Below are positions 43,901-54,899 of a DNA stretch of 64,000 bases, in pieces. Under the pieces are notes generated by a model, which had not been told where the DNA came from, ran no database searches, and saw nothing but the letters and a program-made list of their open reading frames with translations. Source of the DNA: Dallia pectoralis (taxonomy: Eukaryota > Chordata > Actinopteri > Esociformes > Umbridae). The position numbers and the translations under genes are program-made. How positions within the stretch are numbered: position 1 is the stretch's first letter; each line of letters opens with the position of its first letter. Location of the stretch: assembly GCA_029465975.1 (NCBI GenBank), contig CM055753.1:13185306-13249305 (forward strand), read 5' to 3'.

Positions 43901-44760
43901 AGATACATATAAATAGATTCGCTTATCGGCCAATCATGCGCAAATCATTTGATTGTGCACGTCGCATGTGATCTAAAATGTTTTAGCACTACATCAAAAT
44001 AGGACATACAGTTTAATGGATTTTCATTTATTCGATTTTTTTTATTTAAACGCCATAGCCTGTGCATTACTTCCGTAGTTATAGCAGTCTAGACTTATAA
44101 AGTCGATCTTGGAACTCCTACACCGATTAACCAATAAGATTACTGATACCACTGTGACGTACTATGGTTGACACCCTCCTCATTTGCCTAAGGTTGAGGA
44201 AATACAGAGATAAATATATACGGAAATAAATAAACGGAAATAAATGTCAACGGAAATAAATACTTACAGAAATAAATAATTACAGAAATACATTTTGTGA
44301 TTGTGGAAATAAATATATAGGAGAAAACGACAGATTAAAAAAATTTACGTATATTTTGATGTAAAATACTTGTACTGATGCATTTATTTATTTATTCATT
44401 CATTTATTTTTAATTCTGGCAGACTTGGTCATCCATACTCATCTACCCGTACTAAAGTAATTATAATTTCCACGTCAACTGTCCAATACAGTTAACCACA
44501 ATATAAACTAGTGCATGCAATATACTGTACATAACTTTATACATTACCTGATTGCAGCTGGGGACATCTTGTAGTATTGTATCCCTGCATACGAACACTC
44601 CTCGGATAAAGGATATGAAGCGGTTGGTATCACTCGGTTCTATCAGAAGTGCCTTATGTCCCTCTCTGAAAACGAGTGTGTCTGCAAACTGTTCCAGGGT
44701 CTGTACACGAGGATACAGAGAGCGGAGGATCCCCAGCACCACTGACATATCACTGGTCAT
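28459..44760 (-). CDS. tert: Telomerase reverse transcriptase, complete 16-exon gene
   Basis: Catalytic telomerase subunit. Minus-strand exons, first to last: 44760-44548, 43190-41867, 41241-41052, 40752-40599, 38811-38644, 38331-38170, 38086-37985, 37308-37223, 37052-36936, 36737-36666, 36132-35944, 33437-33311, 33227-33166, 33037-32913, 32203-32066, 28562-28459. All GT-AG, all phases close, 1110 aa. Exons 8 and 10-15 have the human lengths I remember (86, 72, 189, 127, 62, 125, 138). Domains: TEN (exon 1 and early exon 2); QVCGIPL; T motif AVFYVTES; motif 1 LRFIPK; motif 2 MRPITR; motif A VDVSGAYD (catalytic D685); motif B GIPQGS; motif C LVDDF (D846, D847); motif [11 protein letters not shown]; motif [13 protein letters not shown]-terminal extension ending [10 protein letters not shown]. 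All catalytic residues are intact. The exon 9 start is the least certain boundary. Nearly every intron carries minisatellites; junctions of exons 9 and 11 are multiplied. Confidence 0.96.
28617..32045 (-). repeat. 24-bp minisatellite filling tert intron 15
   Basis: About 3.4 kb, roughly 140 units. On the plus strand each reads GGTAAGGTACCAGGTGGGGT then GACA or GACC; some units are shortened (ccagggggtgccag). Each unit holds a KpnI site and, on the strand antisense to tert, a perfect-looking 5' splice site CAG|GTAAGG. On the sense strand no stop codon arises in any frame of the basic unit. Confidence 0.97.
32212..32462 (-). repeat. GA/CT-rich array at tert exon 15 acceptor
   Basis: Plus strand GGCAGGGAGAGAGAGA units; on the tert sense strand this is a pyrimidine tract of about 250 nt leading directly into the acceptor TGTCTCCAG of exon 15. 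Confidence 0.92.
32505..32890. repeat. 65-bp minisatellite, tert intron 14
   Basis: Six copies containing CTCATCTGGTTTCACTGG, ATTACCTGTTCCACACAC and TAGATATATTCCAG. It ends about 25 bp from the exon 14 donor. Confidence 0.93.
33585..35985 (-). repeat. Array of about 50 copies of tert exon 11 end plus donor
   Basis: On the tert strand each copy is CTGGATGTCTACAGGG then ATTACTCCAG|GTAACACAC, i.e. the last 26 coding bases of exon 11 (LDVYRDYS) with the donor, separated by (CA)n of variable length; spacing is about 43-60 bp. The first copy in transcription order is the true exon end at 35944. Some copies carry aaTccctTtag variants. Confidence 0.97.
36118..36395 (-). repeat. Array of tert exon 11 acceptor with telomere-like repeats
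   Basis: Five copies of about 58 bp. On the tert strand each contains CTAACCCTAACCC, ATTCTGTTAG|GACCC and the first part of exon 11 (TGATGGGGGG, GTACCCCAG). The copy nearest the exon body, at 36132, is the true acceptor. Confidence 0.93.
37041..37155 (-). repeat. 38-bp triplication spanning tert exon 9 acceptor
   Basis: Three copies containing, on the tert strand, TTTGTTCTCTGTGTAATAG|A and GCGTTCTGTCAGT. The copy adjoining GIPQGS-coding sequence is the one used in the gene model. Confidence 0.9.
37518..37970 (-). repeat. 20-bp minisatellite, tert intron 7
   Basis: About 23 copies of AATCTACGGCTGTTGGCGTG, with four copies carrying GGGGTG. Exact 20-bp spacing and very low divergence suggest recent expansion. 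It starts about 17 bp after the exon 7 donor. Confidence 0.95.
38365..38640 (-). repeat. GACA-rich minisatellite, tert intron 5
   Basis: About 12 copies of GACAGACAGTTCTGGGACAG type, flanked on one side by the exon 5 donor and on the other by exon 6. Confidence 0.9.
38835..39775 (-). repeat. CACACGTAATCACA array, tert intron 4
   Basis: CA-rich cryptic repeat with ACACACGTAATCACACACAC units in two blocks (38835-38910, 39130-39775). The separating segment contains a short CCTAACCCTAACC at about 38971. Confidence 0.9.
39880..40560 (-). repeat. 37-bp minisatellite, tert intron 4
   Basis: About 18 nearly identical copies of TTCTCATATGAACACACAG then TTAGGGTGTGTTACAGGG; each unit contains TTAGGG. 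Confidence 0.95.
41250..41765 (-). repeat. 34-bp minisatellite next to tert exon 3 acceptor
   Basis: About 15 copies; on the tert strand each contains CCACCCTTTTCCCATCTCAT then TAG|TGACCCC. The array ends about 20 bp before the true exon 3 acceptor at 41241. Confidence 0.95.
43271..44436. mobile_element. Foldback (MITE-like) DNA element in tert intron 1
   Basis: Inverted arms of about 260 bp: the left arm (43271-43541) starts ATGGAGGACCAAGCTTGCCA and the right arm (44181-44436) ends with its inverse, GCAGACTTGGTCATCCAT. Both arms share AAAATAAATGAAT, GCATCAGTACAAGTATTTTA, TCGTTTTCTCCTAT and GGCAAATGAGG in mirrored order. The 640-bp centre has no transposase ORF. A clear target-site duplication was not established. 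Confidence 0.85.
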
Positions 44761-46901
44761 GTTTAATAGTTTCTATGTAACTAACCTGGGCTGTTTGTCC
44801 TTATTAATATGTCGCTTAGTTTGGATGTGTAACGGTCTGGTGTAAACATGGGCTTGTCTTGGACATTATACCTCTAACTCAGAAACAGCAGCCATGTTGG
44901 TTTGTGTTTCGTTGTGATGCCCGCTTACAGGAAACCAACCAATGAGAAGTCAGTATGTATTCCTGGTCCAATCAGAGATTCATATGATGGTCATGTGGTA
45001 CAAGAGTCGAAACTAACGTGGTGGTAGTGTTTAATCATAGATATATATCTATGGTGTTTAATTATGTGTGCTTGACAATGGTCACAGATATTGTAATCTC
45101 ACATATCAAATTTATATCACTTTTTGACCACCCTATCTCCTCCCACAGTTTTTGCACTAGTACATGGACAAAAAACATTCTACCAATGTATTTCAATGAG
45201 GATTAATTAGCGACAATATCGTTAAAATTTTCAGTGTCAAAATGTACGTCTCAAACATAGACTGTATAAAGATATGAACGTAGTGTCGAACCCTATTTTG
45301 TTGCTATTGTTTTGTAGAAGGTTCCGTTATGTAGTTTACGAAATATTAACGACTAACGTTAGCGTGTTAGTGCGTTAGCTACCCCTGTATGTGTAGGCTC
45401 ACCCTCAAACAACTAACGTTAGCATGTTAGCTAGTTACTCTTGTATGTGTAGGCTGCATCACTGAGTAGATTTTATTCAAACAACTATTGTTAGTGTGCA
45501 AATTAACTAGCTAGTAACTACTGCGTCTTTATGCTGTCTCAGTGGGTAGATTTTACTCAAACAGCTTATCTTTGTATTACTCTTATCTGTTAGTACATAT
45601 ATGATTGTTAAAACTGTATGACAATTAACTTAAATGACAATGAACTTGAAACTATCACTGGGTAAATTTGGAGAAAAACATACATTGTGTTGGTAGTGCC
45701 CCAATTAGTAACAAGTAATTGTCTAGCTTCTAACTTCCAAATTAATATGATGTATAAAATACCTCTAATGCTATATGTTATGCTTTATAAGGTACTCTGA
45801 TTTTCACCAATTTGTTAATTGTTTTTGCATTCATGTTAGATTTTTGTGTGCCTATTTTGAATATACGATGTTGAGCGGTATTGTTGTTCATGATGGAAAC
45901 ATTTGAAAAATTTATGTTTAACAGAAATATGAAAAGGGTTCTACAGTTGCCGGCTAAGTGTAGTGTACACACTAGTCTACGTGTAGTGTACACACTAGTC
46001 TACGTGTAGTGTACACACTAGTCTACGTGTAGTGTACACACTAGTCTACGTGTAGTGTACACACAAATCTAAGTGTAGTGTACACACTAGTCTATGTGTA
46101 CACACGAGTCCATGTGTAAAACAGTGTTAATTTTTATGAATTTCTGCACAAACTGTCAGAAACCTTCTCAGAGAAACTTACCAGATTTTTCGACTCATCT
46201 GTATTCCCAGATGTGACATCCATACGTTAGGAGTATTAACTTTAAGTAATACAGTGCCAGATGGACTTTATAACAGTTTTTTTTGTTCAATGCATTTTTG
46301 TCTCTATACAAATAATTTTAATTAACTACAACATCTGTATAAAGTCTGATACAAAATCTGTAATTCATTAGGAATAAAATGTGAATAATAAATGTTGGCA
46401 AATCTATTGGAACTACAACCACACAATTTAAAGGCAACATTTCATTTGAAATATTGGTTGTAACATGACGCAATATAATTTAGTATAATTAAAACACTTA
46501 ATCCAAAAGCAGAAGAACCAAAATAGAAATTCCTTACCAGTTACTTAAAGGATAAAACAGTCTAGCTAGATCCGTAATTACCTCATTATAATTAACAAGA
46601 CGCTGTGAACACAACAAGTCCTTGCCAGATGGTCTCTTTGCCAGATGTTCATTTCACTTTAACAAAGAAAAGTTTTGAAACAAATGGGTATTATTCTGCC
46701 CATTTCACCAGAATGTTCTGGAATACAGTTACATTAATTAACTACCATATGGTGGGTGAAGTGTTGCTCATGTTCCACAACTCAACTCTGTTGAGACAAT
46801 TAAAAGGACAGATTATGAATCAACCAAGTTCCCTTTATAGTAAGTCACACCCTGAGGAATCCAGTTATAAAGGTCTATTTCAGATCTATGTTGTAATGTG
46901 T
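44761..46901. other. tert promoter side and nup42 3' flank
   Basis: Upstream of the tert start, 44761-45010 is the likely promoter/5' UTR. CCAAT boxes are at about 44938 and 44970, and a GCCATGTT (YY1-like) motif is near 44892; no TATA box is obvious. The rest is AT-rich and unique apart from the 45955-46105 array. No exon is recognised. Confidence 0.45.
45955..46105. repeat. 23-bp array of a near-palindrome
   Basis: Five to six copies of GTGTAGTGTACACACTAGTC; the core TAGTGTACACACTA is nearly self-complementary. Confidence 0.88.
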
Positions 46902-49900
46902 TCACACCACCAGCATCTCAGCGGGCGGAGGCTTTAGGGGAATCTGTCCCAGAGTGAACCTCTTGTTCTCAAACTCCTTTAGCTCCTCTGCAGTCAGCTC
47001 ACTCTGAGGGGTGAAGAGACTCCCTGCTGAACCCCCTGTCAGAGTTGTCTTTGTAATGCCTCCGCTCACCTGTCCAAAACCACCCCCTCCAAATCCTCCT
47101 GCTCCGCTCACCTGTCCAAAACCACCCCCTCCAAATCCTCCTGCTCCGCTCATAGAGGTTGAGGCGAAGCTAAACCCAGAAGCAGAAACAGGAGCTGCAA
47201 AACCAATCGTAGACGAGTCCTTGCCTGCTGGGGCCGCAAAGGAGAACCCAGAGGCAGAAGGAGCAGTAGTAGAGGCTGTAGAACCAAACAGAGAGGCAGA
47301 AGGGGCAACAGCATTGCTGAAACCGGTCACAGGAAGCTGAGAAGTCGCAGAACCAAAGCCTCCTGTAGTCGGGCCAGCGAAGCTGAAGGTACTCGGGCTT
47401 GTGGTGTTCTGGGCTGGGGTTGGACCGCTGTTATCTAAAGAGACAGAAAAGAGCACATGGTACCTGGGGGAAATGTACTCACAGTAGTGATAATAGTAGC
47501 AGTAACTGTAAACTGCCTAGCCATGTCACAGAGACAACTGCATCAGCGTAAGCTACCTATTCCAAAGGCTGTCGGTGCCGAGGACCCAAAGCCCGTCACT
47601 GGTGTTGACCCAAAGCCAGTCACTGGTGTTGACCCAAAGCCCGTCACTGGTGTTGACCCAAAGCCCGTCACTGGTGTTGACCCAAAGCCCGTCACTGGTG
47701 TTGACCCAAAGCCCGTCACTGGTGTTGACCCAAAGCCTGTCACTGGTGTTGACCCAAAGCCACCAGAAGTGGCCGGAGGGGGAGGGTTGTCCAGCTCTGC
47801 CAGCTGGGAGAATAAAGACAGCGTTACTTCATGGTGCGTGGAAAGGCTTTGTTTAGATGATACGCAATATTATTGCCTAATCAGAACAGTGTGTATGTTT
47901 ATGGTGTCTTTCTTACCATAGCTGCTTGAGTCGATGCATTCATGGTCCTTAACTCCTGGACTCTGCTCCTCCACTGATTGGCCAGCTGGTTTACTGCACT
48001 AGCCTATCAGCACACAGTAGTGAGGACAGTTACACCAACACAATGGAAGTAAACTGTGACAGGGATAGTGTGCTATTGTGGACACATGTTGAGTCCTAGT
48101 AGGTAGGGCAAAATCAGTGTTATTCAAATCTGGACTTCCAACTGGAGGAGTTGGTATCTCAGTGGTAGAGTGCATGCTCTGTATGTATGATGTCCTGGGT
48201 TCCTATTGGAGGAGTTGGTATCTCAGTGGTAGAGTGCATGCTCTGTATGTATGATGTCCTGGGTTCCTATTGGAGGAGTTGGTATCTCAGTGGTAGAGTG
48301 CATGCTCTGTATGTATGATGTCCTGGGTTCCTATTGGAGGAGTTGGTATCTCAGTGGTAGAGTGCATGCTCTGTATGTATGATGTCCTGGGTTCCTATTG
48401 GAGGAGTTGGTATCTCAGTGGTAGAGTGCATGCTCTGTATGTATGATGTCCTGGGTTCCTATTGGAGGAGTTGGTATCTCAGTGGTAGAGTGCATGCTCT
48501 GTATGTATGATGTCCTGGGTTCCTATTGGAGGAGTTGGTATCTCAGTGGTAGAGTGCATGCTCTGTATGTATGATGTCCTGGGTTCCTATTGGAGGAGTT
48601 GGTGTATCTCAGTGGTAGAGTGCATGCTCTGTATGTATGATGTCCTGGGTTCCTATTGGAGGAGTTGGTGTATCTCAGTGGTAGAGTGCATGCTCTGTAT
48701 GTATGATGTTTGGAGACAAACTACTATGATTCCAGTCCTTACATAACTCTGCAGGTCTCCAGAGGCCTTGGCATTATAATACTCCAGTCTCAGCTCCTCA
48801 GGGCAGAGCTCAGTAAACCCTGAAAAGGGAATATCACAGGCACACAGCCATTTCAATACAGCAATTACAATCCTCTCTTCCCAAAAGATCTCCCTGTCTG
48901 TCTTGAAACTTTTCCATCTCTTACAAAAGGGCTCAGAAAACACTATCTATGGCTGATATGATGAACTCTGTTTACCTGAGATGGTGGCCTTGAGGACAGA
49001 ATAACAGGAAAGCACCCACTGGCCAGATGTCTCCCAGATCTCCATATCCTTCTGAATAGTCTCCCTGATAAGACAAGTCAGTTAGACAAAGTTTTAGCAC
49101 TTTGTGTGGTTAGACAACCAGTCTGGAATCCTTTTGATTAATTAGTATGTTTGTGGATTCAGATAAAAAAACAATGCACTTACAGGTGTTTCTCATTGTC
49201 ATCACCTACTCCTGCCTTGTCAGAGCTGCTCTGGGGATTAAGGGCAGAGAATCTGTTGTGGTTTGGAGAGGATGCAGCGAAACTAAAGTTGGAACTCTTA
49301 ACTTGGCTGTCCCTTCCTCCACCTCCCCAGTTGTTTCCTCCACCACCTCCTCCACCTCCCCAGTTGTTTCCTCCACCACCTCCTCCCCAGTTGTTTCCTC
49401 CACCACTTCCACCTCCCCAGTTGTTTCCTCCACCACGGTCCCCAGCCTGATTCTGGGAGAAGGAAGAAGGCTGGACATAGTTTCCTCCAGACTTCTGGGC
49501 CGGGTTCACCCAAACTCTGTTTCCAAATCCTGAAAAAGAAGGCATAAAATTAGACTTGATATTCCAACCGGAAGACCACAGACATCATGATTTGACTGAT
49601 TATTGCTTCTTCATATGTCAACACAACTAGTCAGTAGAATGGAACCAAGTCAAATCATGACATCAAGAGTATCAACCGGGAACTCTGGGACATTATCAGG
49701 GGGAGATCATGTTGAACAGTCTAGGGAGAGAGCCATATGTCACTCAATTCTGATCTTCCCTTTCAATAGGAGAAATGTCAAATTAAAAGTAAATTGGCCA
49801 TATTGCTTGATAATATTACTATCAGTATTTAGATAAAACGGGTCATACCAACACTGTCCACTGCCACTTAGAAACCGAAGCTGTCTACCTCTATATTACG

Positions 49901-50227
49901 GTAGAATTCCCACGGTTCCCATATTAACCGGACTATAACAAACATACACATTGTCACCTAAACTGTGTTCTATCTGTATTATCCTCGCATATGACGCAAG
50001 GTTTAAACCTGTTGGAGCCGCATTTGTTAAAAGTTTACTGATGTAACTTATGTACCTCCTCCTCCACCGCCCCGACCTCCTCTGTTTGCCTGTTGAGGAG
50101 GACGGCTGTTGTATTCTCCTCCTCCACCACCTCCTCCTCCACCTCCTCCTCCTCCTCTCGGGTGCTCATTCCAACACTTGTCGCCATATCGACAACGTCC
50201 TTGCATCCAAAAGTTGCACACCGGCAT
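46902..50227 (-). CDS. nup42: Nucleoporin 42 (NUPL2/hCG1, FG nucleoporin)
   Basis: Cytoplasmic-face FG nucleoporin that works with GLE1 and DDX19 in mRNA export. Minus-strand exons: 50227-50056, 49529-49184, 49064-48976, 48819-48743, 48003-47917, 47803-47557, 47434-46902. All GT-AG, phases close, 516 aa (human about 423). The N-terminal CCCH zinc finger is intact: C4, C12, C18, H22 in [20 protein letters not shown]. Next come a Gly-rich stretch, a [12 protein letters not shown] repeat (exon 2), the conserved core [15 protein letters not shown] / [16 protein letters not shown] / [12 protein letters not shown] repeats in exons 6-7, and the conserved C-terminal GLE1-binding tail [20 protein letters not shown] ending PPPAEMLVV. 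The extra length over human is partly explained by tandem-repeat expansion in exons 1, 2 and 6. Confidence 0.95.
47575..47762 (-). repeat. 24-bp coding minisatellite in nup42 exon 6
   Basis: Seven copies encode GFGSTPVT, each adding one FG motif. Copies differ almost only by silent or single-base changes (cccgtc, ccagtc, cctgtc), so the array is recent. Confidence 0.93.
48144..48708 (+). repeat. 64-bp array of tRNA-Ala-like sequences, nup42 intron 4
   Basis: Nine copies starting at 48144 and every 64 bp (66 bp in the last ones). Each carries GGTATCTCAGTGGTAGAGTG, then CATGCTCTGTATGTATGATG and TCCTGGGTTCC, closely resembling the D arm, anticodon arm and start of the T arm of a tRNA-Ala. The T loop and 3' acceptor half are missing, so these are not intact tRNA genes. 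Orientation is antisense to nup42. Confidence 0.85.
49310..49440 (-). repeat. Coding Gly-rich repeat in nup42 exon 2
   Basis: Four imperfect copies of GGAGGAAACAACTGGGGAGG encode GGNNWGG with variable Gly spacers; copy lengths are multiples of three, preserving the frame. Confidence 0.9.
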
Positions 50228-50368
50228 CGTATGACAACGTTTATAGTTGTCGGTGTACTGAATTTAACCAAATCCTCGAATTGTCCACAACACGTTCCGT
50301 AGTGCGCATTGTTTTTATTCAAATGACGCCATTTTAAAATTGCCACTTGAATGAGTGTCGCAGACTTA

Positions 50369-50376
50369 TGACGTCA
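50369..50376. promoter_or_regulatory. CRE (TGACGTCA) in nup42 promoter
   Basis: Perfect palindromic CRE/ATF site about 142 bp upstream of the nup42 start codon, in a TATA-less region; a location typical of housekeeping promoters. Confidence 0.55.
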
Positions 50377-51424
50377 GTCTTGAGGTCCGTCTAGTGTCTG
50401 GGTTTGGTACTGTGGCCGGGGACGTAATTCAAAGTAAATTGTACTAAAGTTAATACAAATGTTTGGCAATGGGTTAAATTTAGGCAATAAATCAGAAGCA
50501 TGTGTGATCATAGATCAATATACATGCCCGGAGATATTATGGGCACAGCACAAAGCTACGGTCGTTAACAACACAATATGAACTGTAAAAGTTTTAAGTT
50601 ATGCTGGTGGTCGCACAGGATGGCAGGTAGCCTAATGTTCAGAGCATCCAACCAGTAACTAAAAAGGTGCAACATTTAGTCCCTGAGTTGGCAAGGTAAC
50701 ACCAAATGCTATTTTGTTGTTCTGATCAAGGCATATAACCCTATTGTTGAATGAGTCAAATATATTTTGTATATACTGTATACAAATAACCTTCAGTAAT
50801 TTAAAGTTGGAACTCAACATTTTATAATAACAAAGAAACTATAATATTTGACAGTTTGTTGTGCATTTAATTTGTCTGTGTCCGAAATATATTACAGTAA
50901 AATGCTTAAATAATCCTAATTATATTTTCTATATCAATACTGCATATTATGTATTGATGTTAGTTGCTATGTCAACTGGTATATTTATATTGTTGGTGTT
51001 GGTATACCAAAAAAGAGAGAGAGAGATACAGAGAGTTAACCCAAACATCAAATGTACAGGGAGAGACACCGTTTCCCTGAGAGTTCTGTTGCCAAATCCA
51101 CATTCCAGAGCTGTTGGGGTGTTGCTATGACAACACACCACTCTCTTGCTCAGGTGACGTTCAGTAGTAGGCATCAGCTGGTGGGACAGGCATCAAAAAC
51201 ACACACACACAAATTATGCTTTCCTGTCTGTCTGTTTGCCTGCTTGCACATCCACCTGTATATCTGTCTGTCTGTTTGCCTGCTTGCACATCTACCTGTA
51301 TATCTGTCTGTCCCTTGTTCTGTCTGTGAGATAATGACTGTGATAATAGTAGACTTGACCAATAATGTCTGTAGAAAAGTAAAAAAGTGGATGTAGTTGT
51401 GTTACCGATTACAACAGCACATTA

Positions 51425-51590
51425 GGTTATATGTGTAAGTGTGTGTGCATGTGTGTAAATGTAAGTGTGTGTATGTGCAATGCGTGTATGTATGTATGTA
51501 TGTGTATGTATGTATGTGTGTGCAACTGTGCATGCATGTGTGTGTGTGTGTGTGTGTGTGTGAATGTGTGTGTGTGTGTGTGTGTACCCA
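51425..51590. repeat. GT/GTAT-rich simple repeat
   Basis: Interrupted (GT)n with GTATGTATGTAT stretches. Confidence 0.9.
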
Positions 51591-51824
51591 ACTCTGCACA
51601 TCAAGGCTCAGCACATTTAATAGCCATCATTGTTAATATTTACAGTAACACTGTTCAGATGCACCCAGGTTGGTATAGTCACAATATGTAAACAAACCAG
51701 TACCTCCGGCCAGGTCTATTTGATCATGTTACATGTCATTAAGGAACAGATAGATCAAATGGAATCAATGTAGACTGATTAACCACAGTATGTGATAGAT
51801 GGAACACCAAAAAATTCCTTCTTA

Positions 51825-51935
51825 GGAGGGAGGCTGGGAGAAGGAGGGAGGCTGGGAGGAAGAGGGAGGCTGGAAGGAGGAGTGAGGGGAGGCTGGGAGA
51901 AGGAGGGAGGCTGGGAGGAGGAGTGAGAGCATACC
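51825..51935. repeat. Purine-rich GGAGGGAGGCTGG repeat
   Basis: About five copies of GAAGGAGGGAGGCTGGGAG. A CT-rich stretch follows at 52010-52170. Confidence 0.85.
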
Positions 51936-52249
51936 TGTCCTCAGGTATGCAGATAAGGATGAATGGAAAATACTTGGCCCTCTTTTATGAATGAAGGAAA
52001 CCACTTTTCTCTCTACTCCCCCACACTGTTTCGCTCCCTCCCTCTGTCACACTCTCTTTCCTCTCTGTCTCTCCTCTCTGTCTCTCTCTACTCCCCCACA
52101 CTATTTCTCCCTCCCTCTGTCACACTCTCTTTCATCTCTTTTTCTACTCTCTGTTTCTCTCTCCAGTTCCAGGTTGTGTCTTGCGTGTCACACACAGAAG
52201 TTGTTTATTTAATCAGGCATTCCTGAGTTCCACCTCTTGCCCAAGTTAC

Positions 52250-52645
52250 AGATACCACATACAGGTAGATACCACCTACAGGTAGATACCACCTACAGGT
52301 AGATACCACATACAGAAAGATACCACATACAGGTAGATACCACCTACAGGTAGATACCACATACAGAAAGATACCACATACAGGTAGATACCACATACAG
52401 AAAGATACCACATACAGGTAGAAAACCACATCCAGGTAGATACCACATCCAGGTAGATACCACATACAGACAGTTTAGATGTGATTTAACAAAACAAGAC
52501 AGTTTAGATGTGATTTAGCAAAACAAGACAGTTTAGATTAGCAAAACAAGACAGTTTAGATGTGATTTAGCAAAACAAGACAGTTTAGATGTGATTTAGC
52601 AAAACAAGACAGTTTAGATGTGATTTAACAAAACAAGACAGTAAA
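52250..52645. repeat. Two adjacent minisatellites (about 20 and 29 bp)
   Basis: At 52250-52470 the unit is ATACCACATACAGGTAGAT; at 52470-52645 it is GACAGTTTAGATGTGATTTA plus GCAAAACAA. Confidence 0.88.
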
Positions 52646-54899
52646 TATAGCGGATGCTAACAGTCTAAGCAACTAGTATTTGAACTCGTATCTCATGGAG
52701 TGGCATCAGATAACCCCAAAAATGTAAGTAACATTAAACATGATTTAAATGAATTCTCCATGGTTCCCATAATCAAGCAATTATCTTGTAGATAACATTT
52801 ATGTCTCACAGTCTGATTTAAATTAGGTACAGATAGTGTCGCTACCTGACGATAACTGACATAAGACCCAATGGAATTATTATAGATGGTTTCTGTAGCA
52901 GCAGCTGAGACGTTACTCAGCCACAACAACACAATATTATGCTTATGCTTGTTAGCTACTTCCAACACCCCCATGAATGCAAATCATATCCAACAGTTCA
53001 CCTGACTTCGGCAAAATTGATATTGGTCATCATATAGTGATTTGTTTGAGCTCTACTTTTTAGATGTATCAAAGATATGTCTTGTGCTATTTCCAATCTA
53101 CCTAATACCATTGAAACATGAGCTGGATTAACGCAGTTTAAAGGTGAGGGGGGTACTCCCCATAACACTGTTTTTGCAGTGACATTGGGTTTCAAATGAA
53201 TAGTGTTGTTTATTAAATGTTGAGTTACTATATTCTGAACATAATTTTTCTCCTCAGACTTTGCCCCAGGGATGGCTCGTATTGTTTACAGTGGTTCAAT
53301 GTGTTTTCTACCTGACAAGGTGCGCTGCAGCAGGTTGCCAGGTTACCTGAAGCCCAACCCTCCCTGGTAGTGGATTCACCCAGTCTCCTGTTTTAGCCAA
53401 TCAGAGGGCTGTCCAGGTGGTGAGAGGACAGTTTCGGAGGCGGAAACCTGCAGGTTGAGAAAACACGATACGCCACTTATAGTTTCAATTCATCTGTAGT
53501 TATTTAGAAAACCTGTCAAATAAAAGCGAGGTAGGCCTGCAGCATCACCGGCCGGGGTTTAGTGAGTTTATAATGAGAATATGTAATGATATATTATATT
53601 ATATAGTTTATAATTAGAATATGTAATGATTCATTATATTATTTAAAAATATGTGTTTAGACACAGATAACAGCTGACAACCGATGGAACCTCGTTTCTA
53701 CAAACACATGAGATCAAGCATGAACATCTACAGGAAATATACTTAATTTACAAAGTATTCGGAACCGCTCTAGTGCGTGTCTGGTACCATCACAACCTAC
53801 CCGGGATATAGTTCAGGTAAGTGTCCGGTACCGTAAAACCCAGCCGGTATAATCAGGTGTCTGGTGGCGCATTACTGAGCGGTGAATCACAGCTTTCATT
53901 CTTTTAAACCTGTTCTACACATGTACCAGGTACTATGTTTAGTGTTTTGCATTGGTAAATATTCATCCAGAACCTATTTGGATATAACCTTGATGACCAT
54001 TCAACTAAGACCTGATATATTCAGATTAAACCGGTAGATGGATGCTGATTGGCTAATACATCCCAACCGTGTATCTATAATATATCAGTCGATAGATGCA
54101 AACCTTTATTTATACGTTGAAACAGGTTTATAATATCAAAACGGGAAAATCAAGGGGAAATAAAAAAAAATTCACTTTAAAACGTATGTCAAAGAATTAA
54201 ATTGTGTGTAAAGTTCAACAATAAATTCAATGTGTAACCAACATTAAGGAAATATATGCATAGTGACTAGACTACGTTCAACCATGACTATACATTCTAC
54301 AAAACACAAAAAAAACAGTTCCCATAATTTTGAATTCATAAACAAAAATAACAAAATATTTTCTCGAAATTAATGTCATAATATTCAGAATCTGCAGAAG
54401 CTATGGCCTGACTCATGAAATGTAAATAAATATGTGTTGCTTATTGAACTACATAGTAGATTTTCACCAATTTACACAATATCATCACAGGGGTTTGATA
54501 TGTACCTGGCATACAGTATATTCAATGGACATGTGGATGGAGCACAAATATATATACATACATACCCTTTGCATGTTTGGGTATTATTATACACATTTTC
54601 TAACCATTACAAAACATGTCTATGCTAGGATTTAATATTGAATATAGACTAAGTGTTGTGATTTGGACTAAACAAAGATACACAGTTGTAAGTGTCAATT
54701 GAAGCTTGTTGACAGACATTGTTCAGTGGTTGAGGACAGTAGTTACTGTAAATAGAAAGAAAAGGGTATCAAAGGTAGTTTTCAAGAACAGGCCACGTTA
54801 ACTGGAGAGAGAGAGAAACGTGTCCATCTGTAAGAGAGAATGAGAGGTTGTTCAGACTGTTTTCACCCCTATGAGCAGAAAGTTACCTTAGTTACAGTT

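Noticed and set aside
48144..48708. A cluster of functional tRNA genes
   Set aside because: The T loop is shortened and the 3' acceptor strand is absent, so a mature tRNA cannot form.
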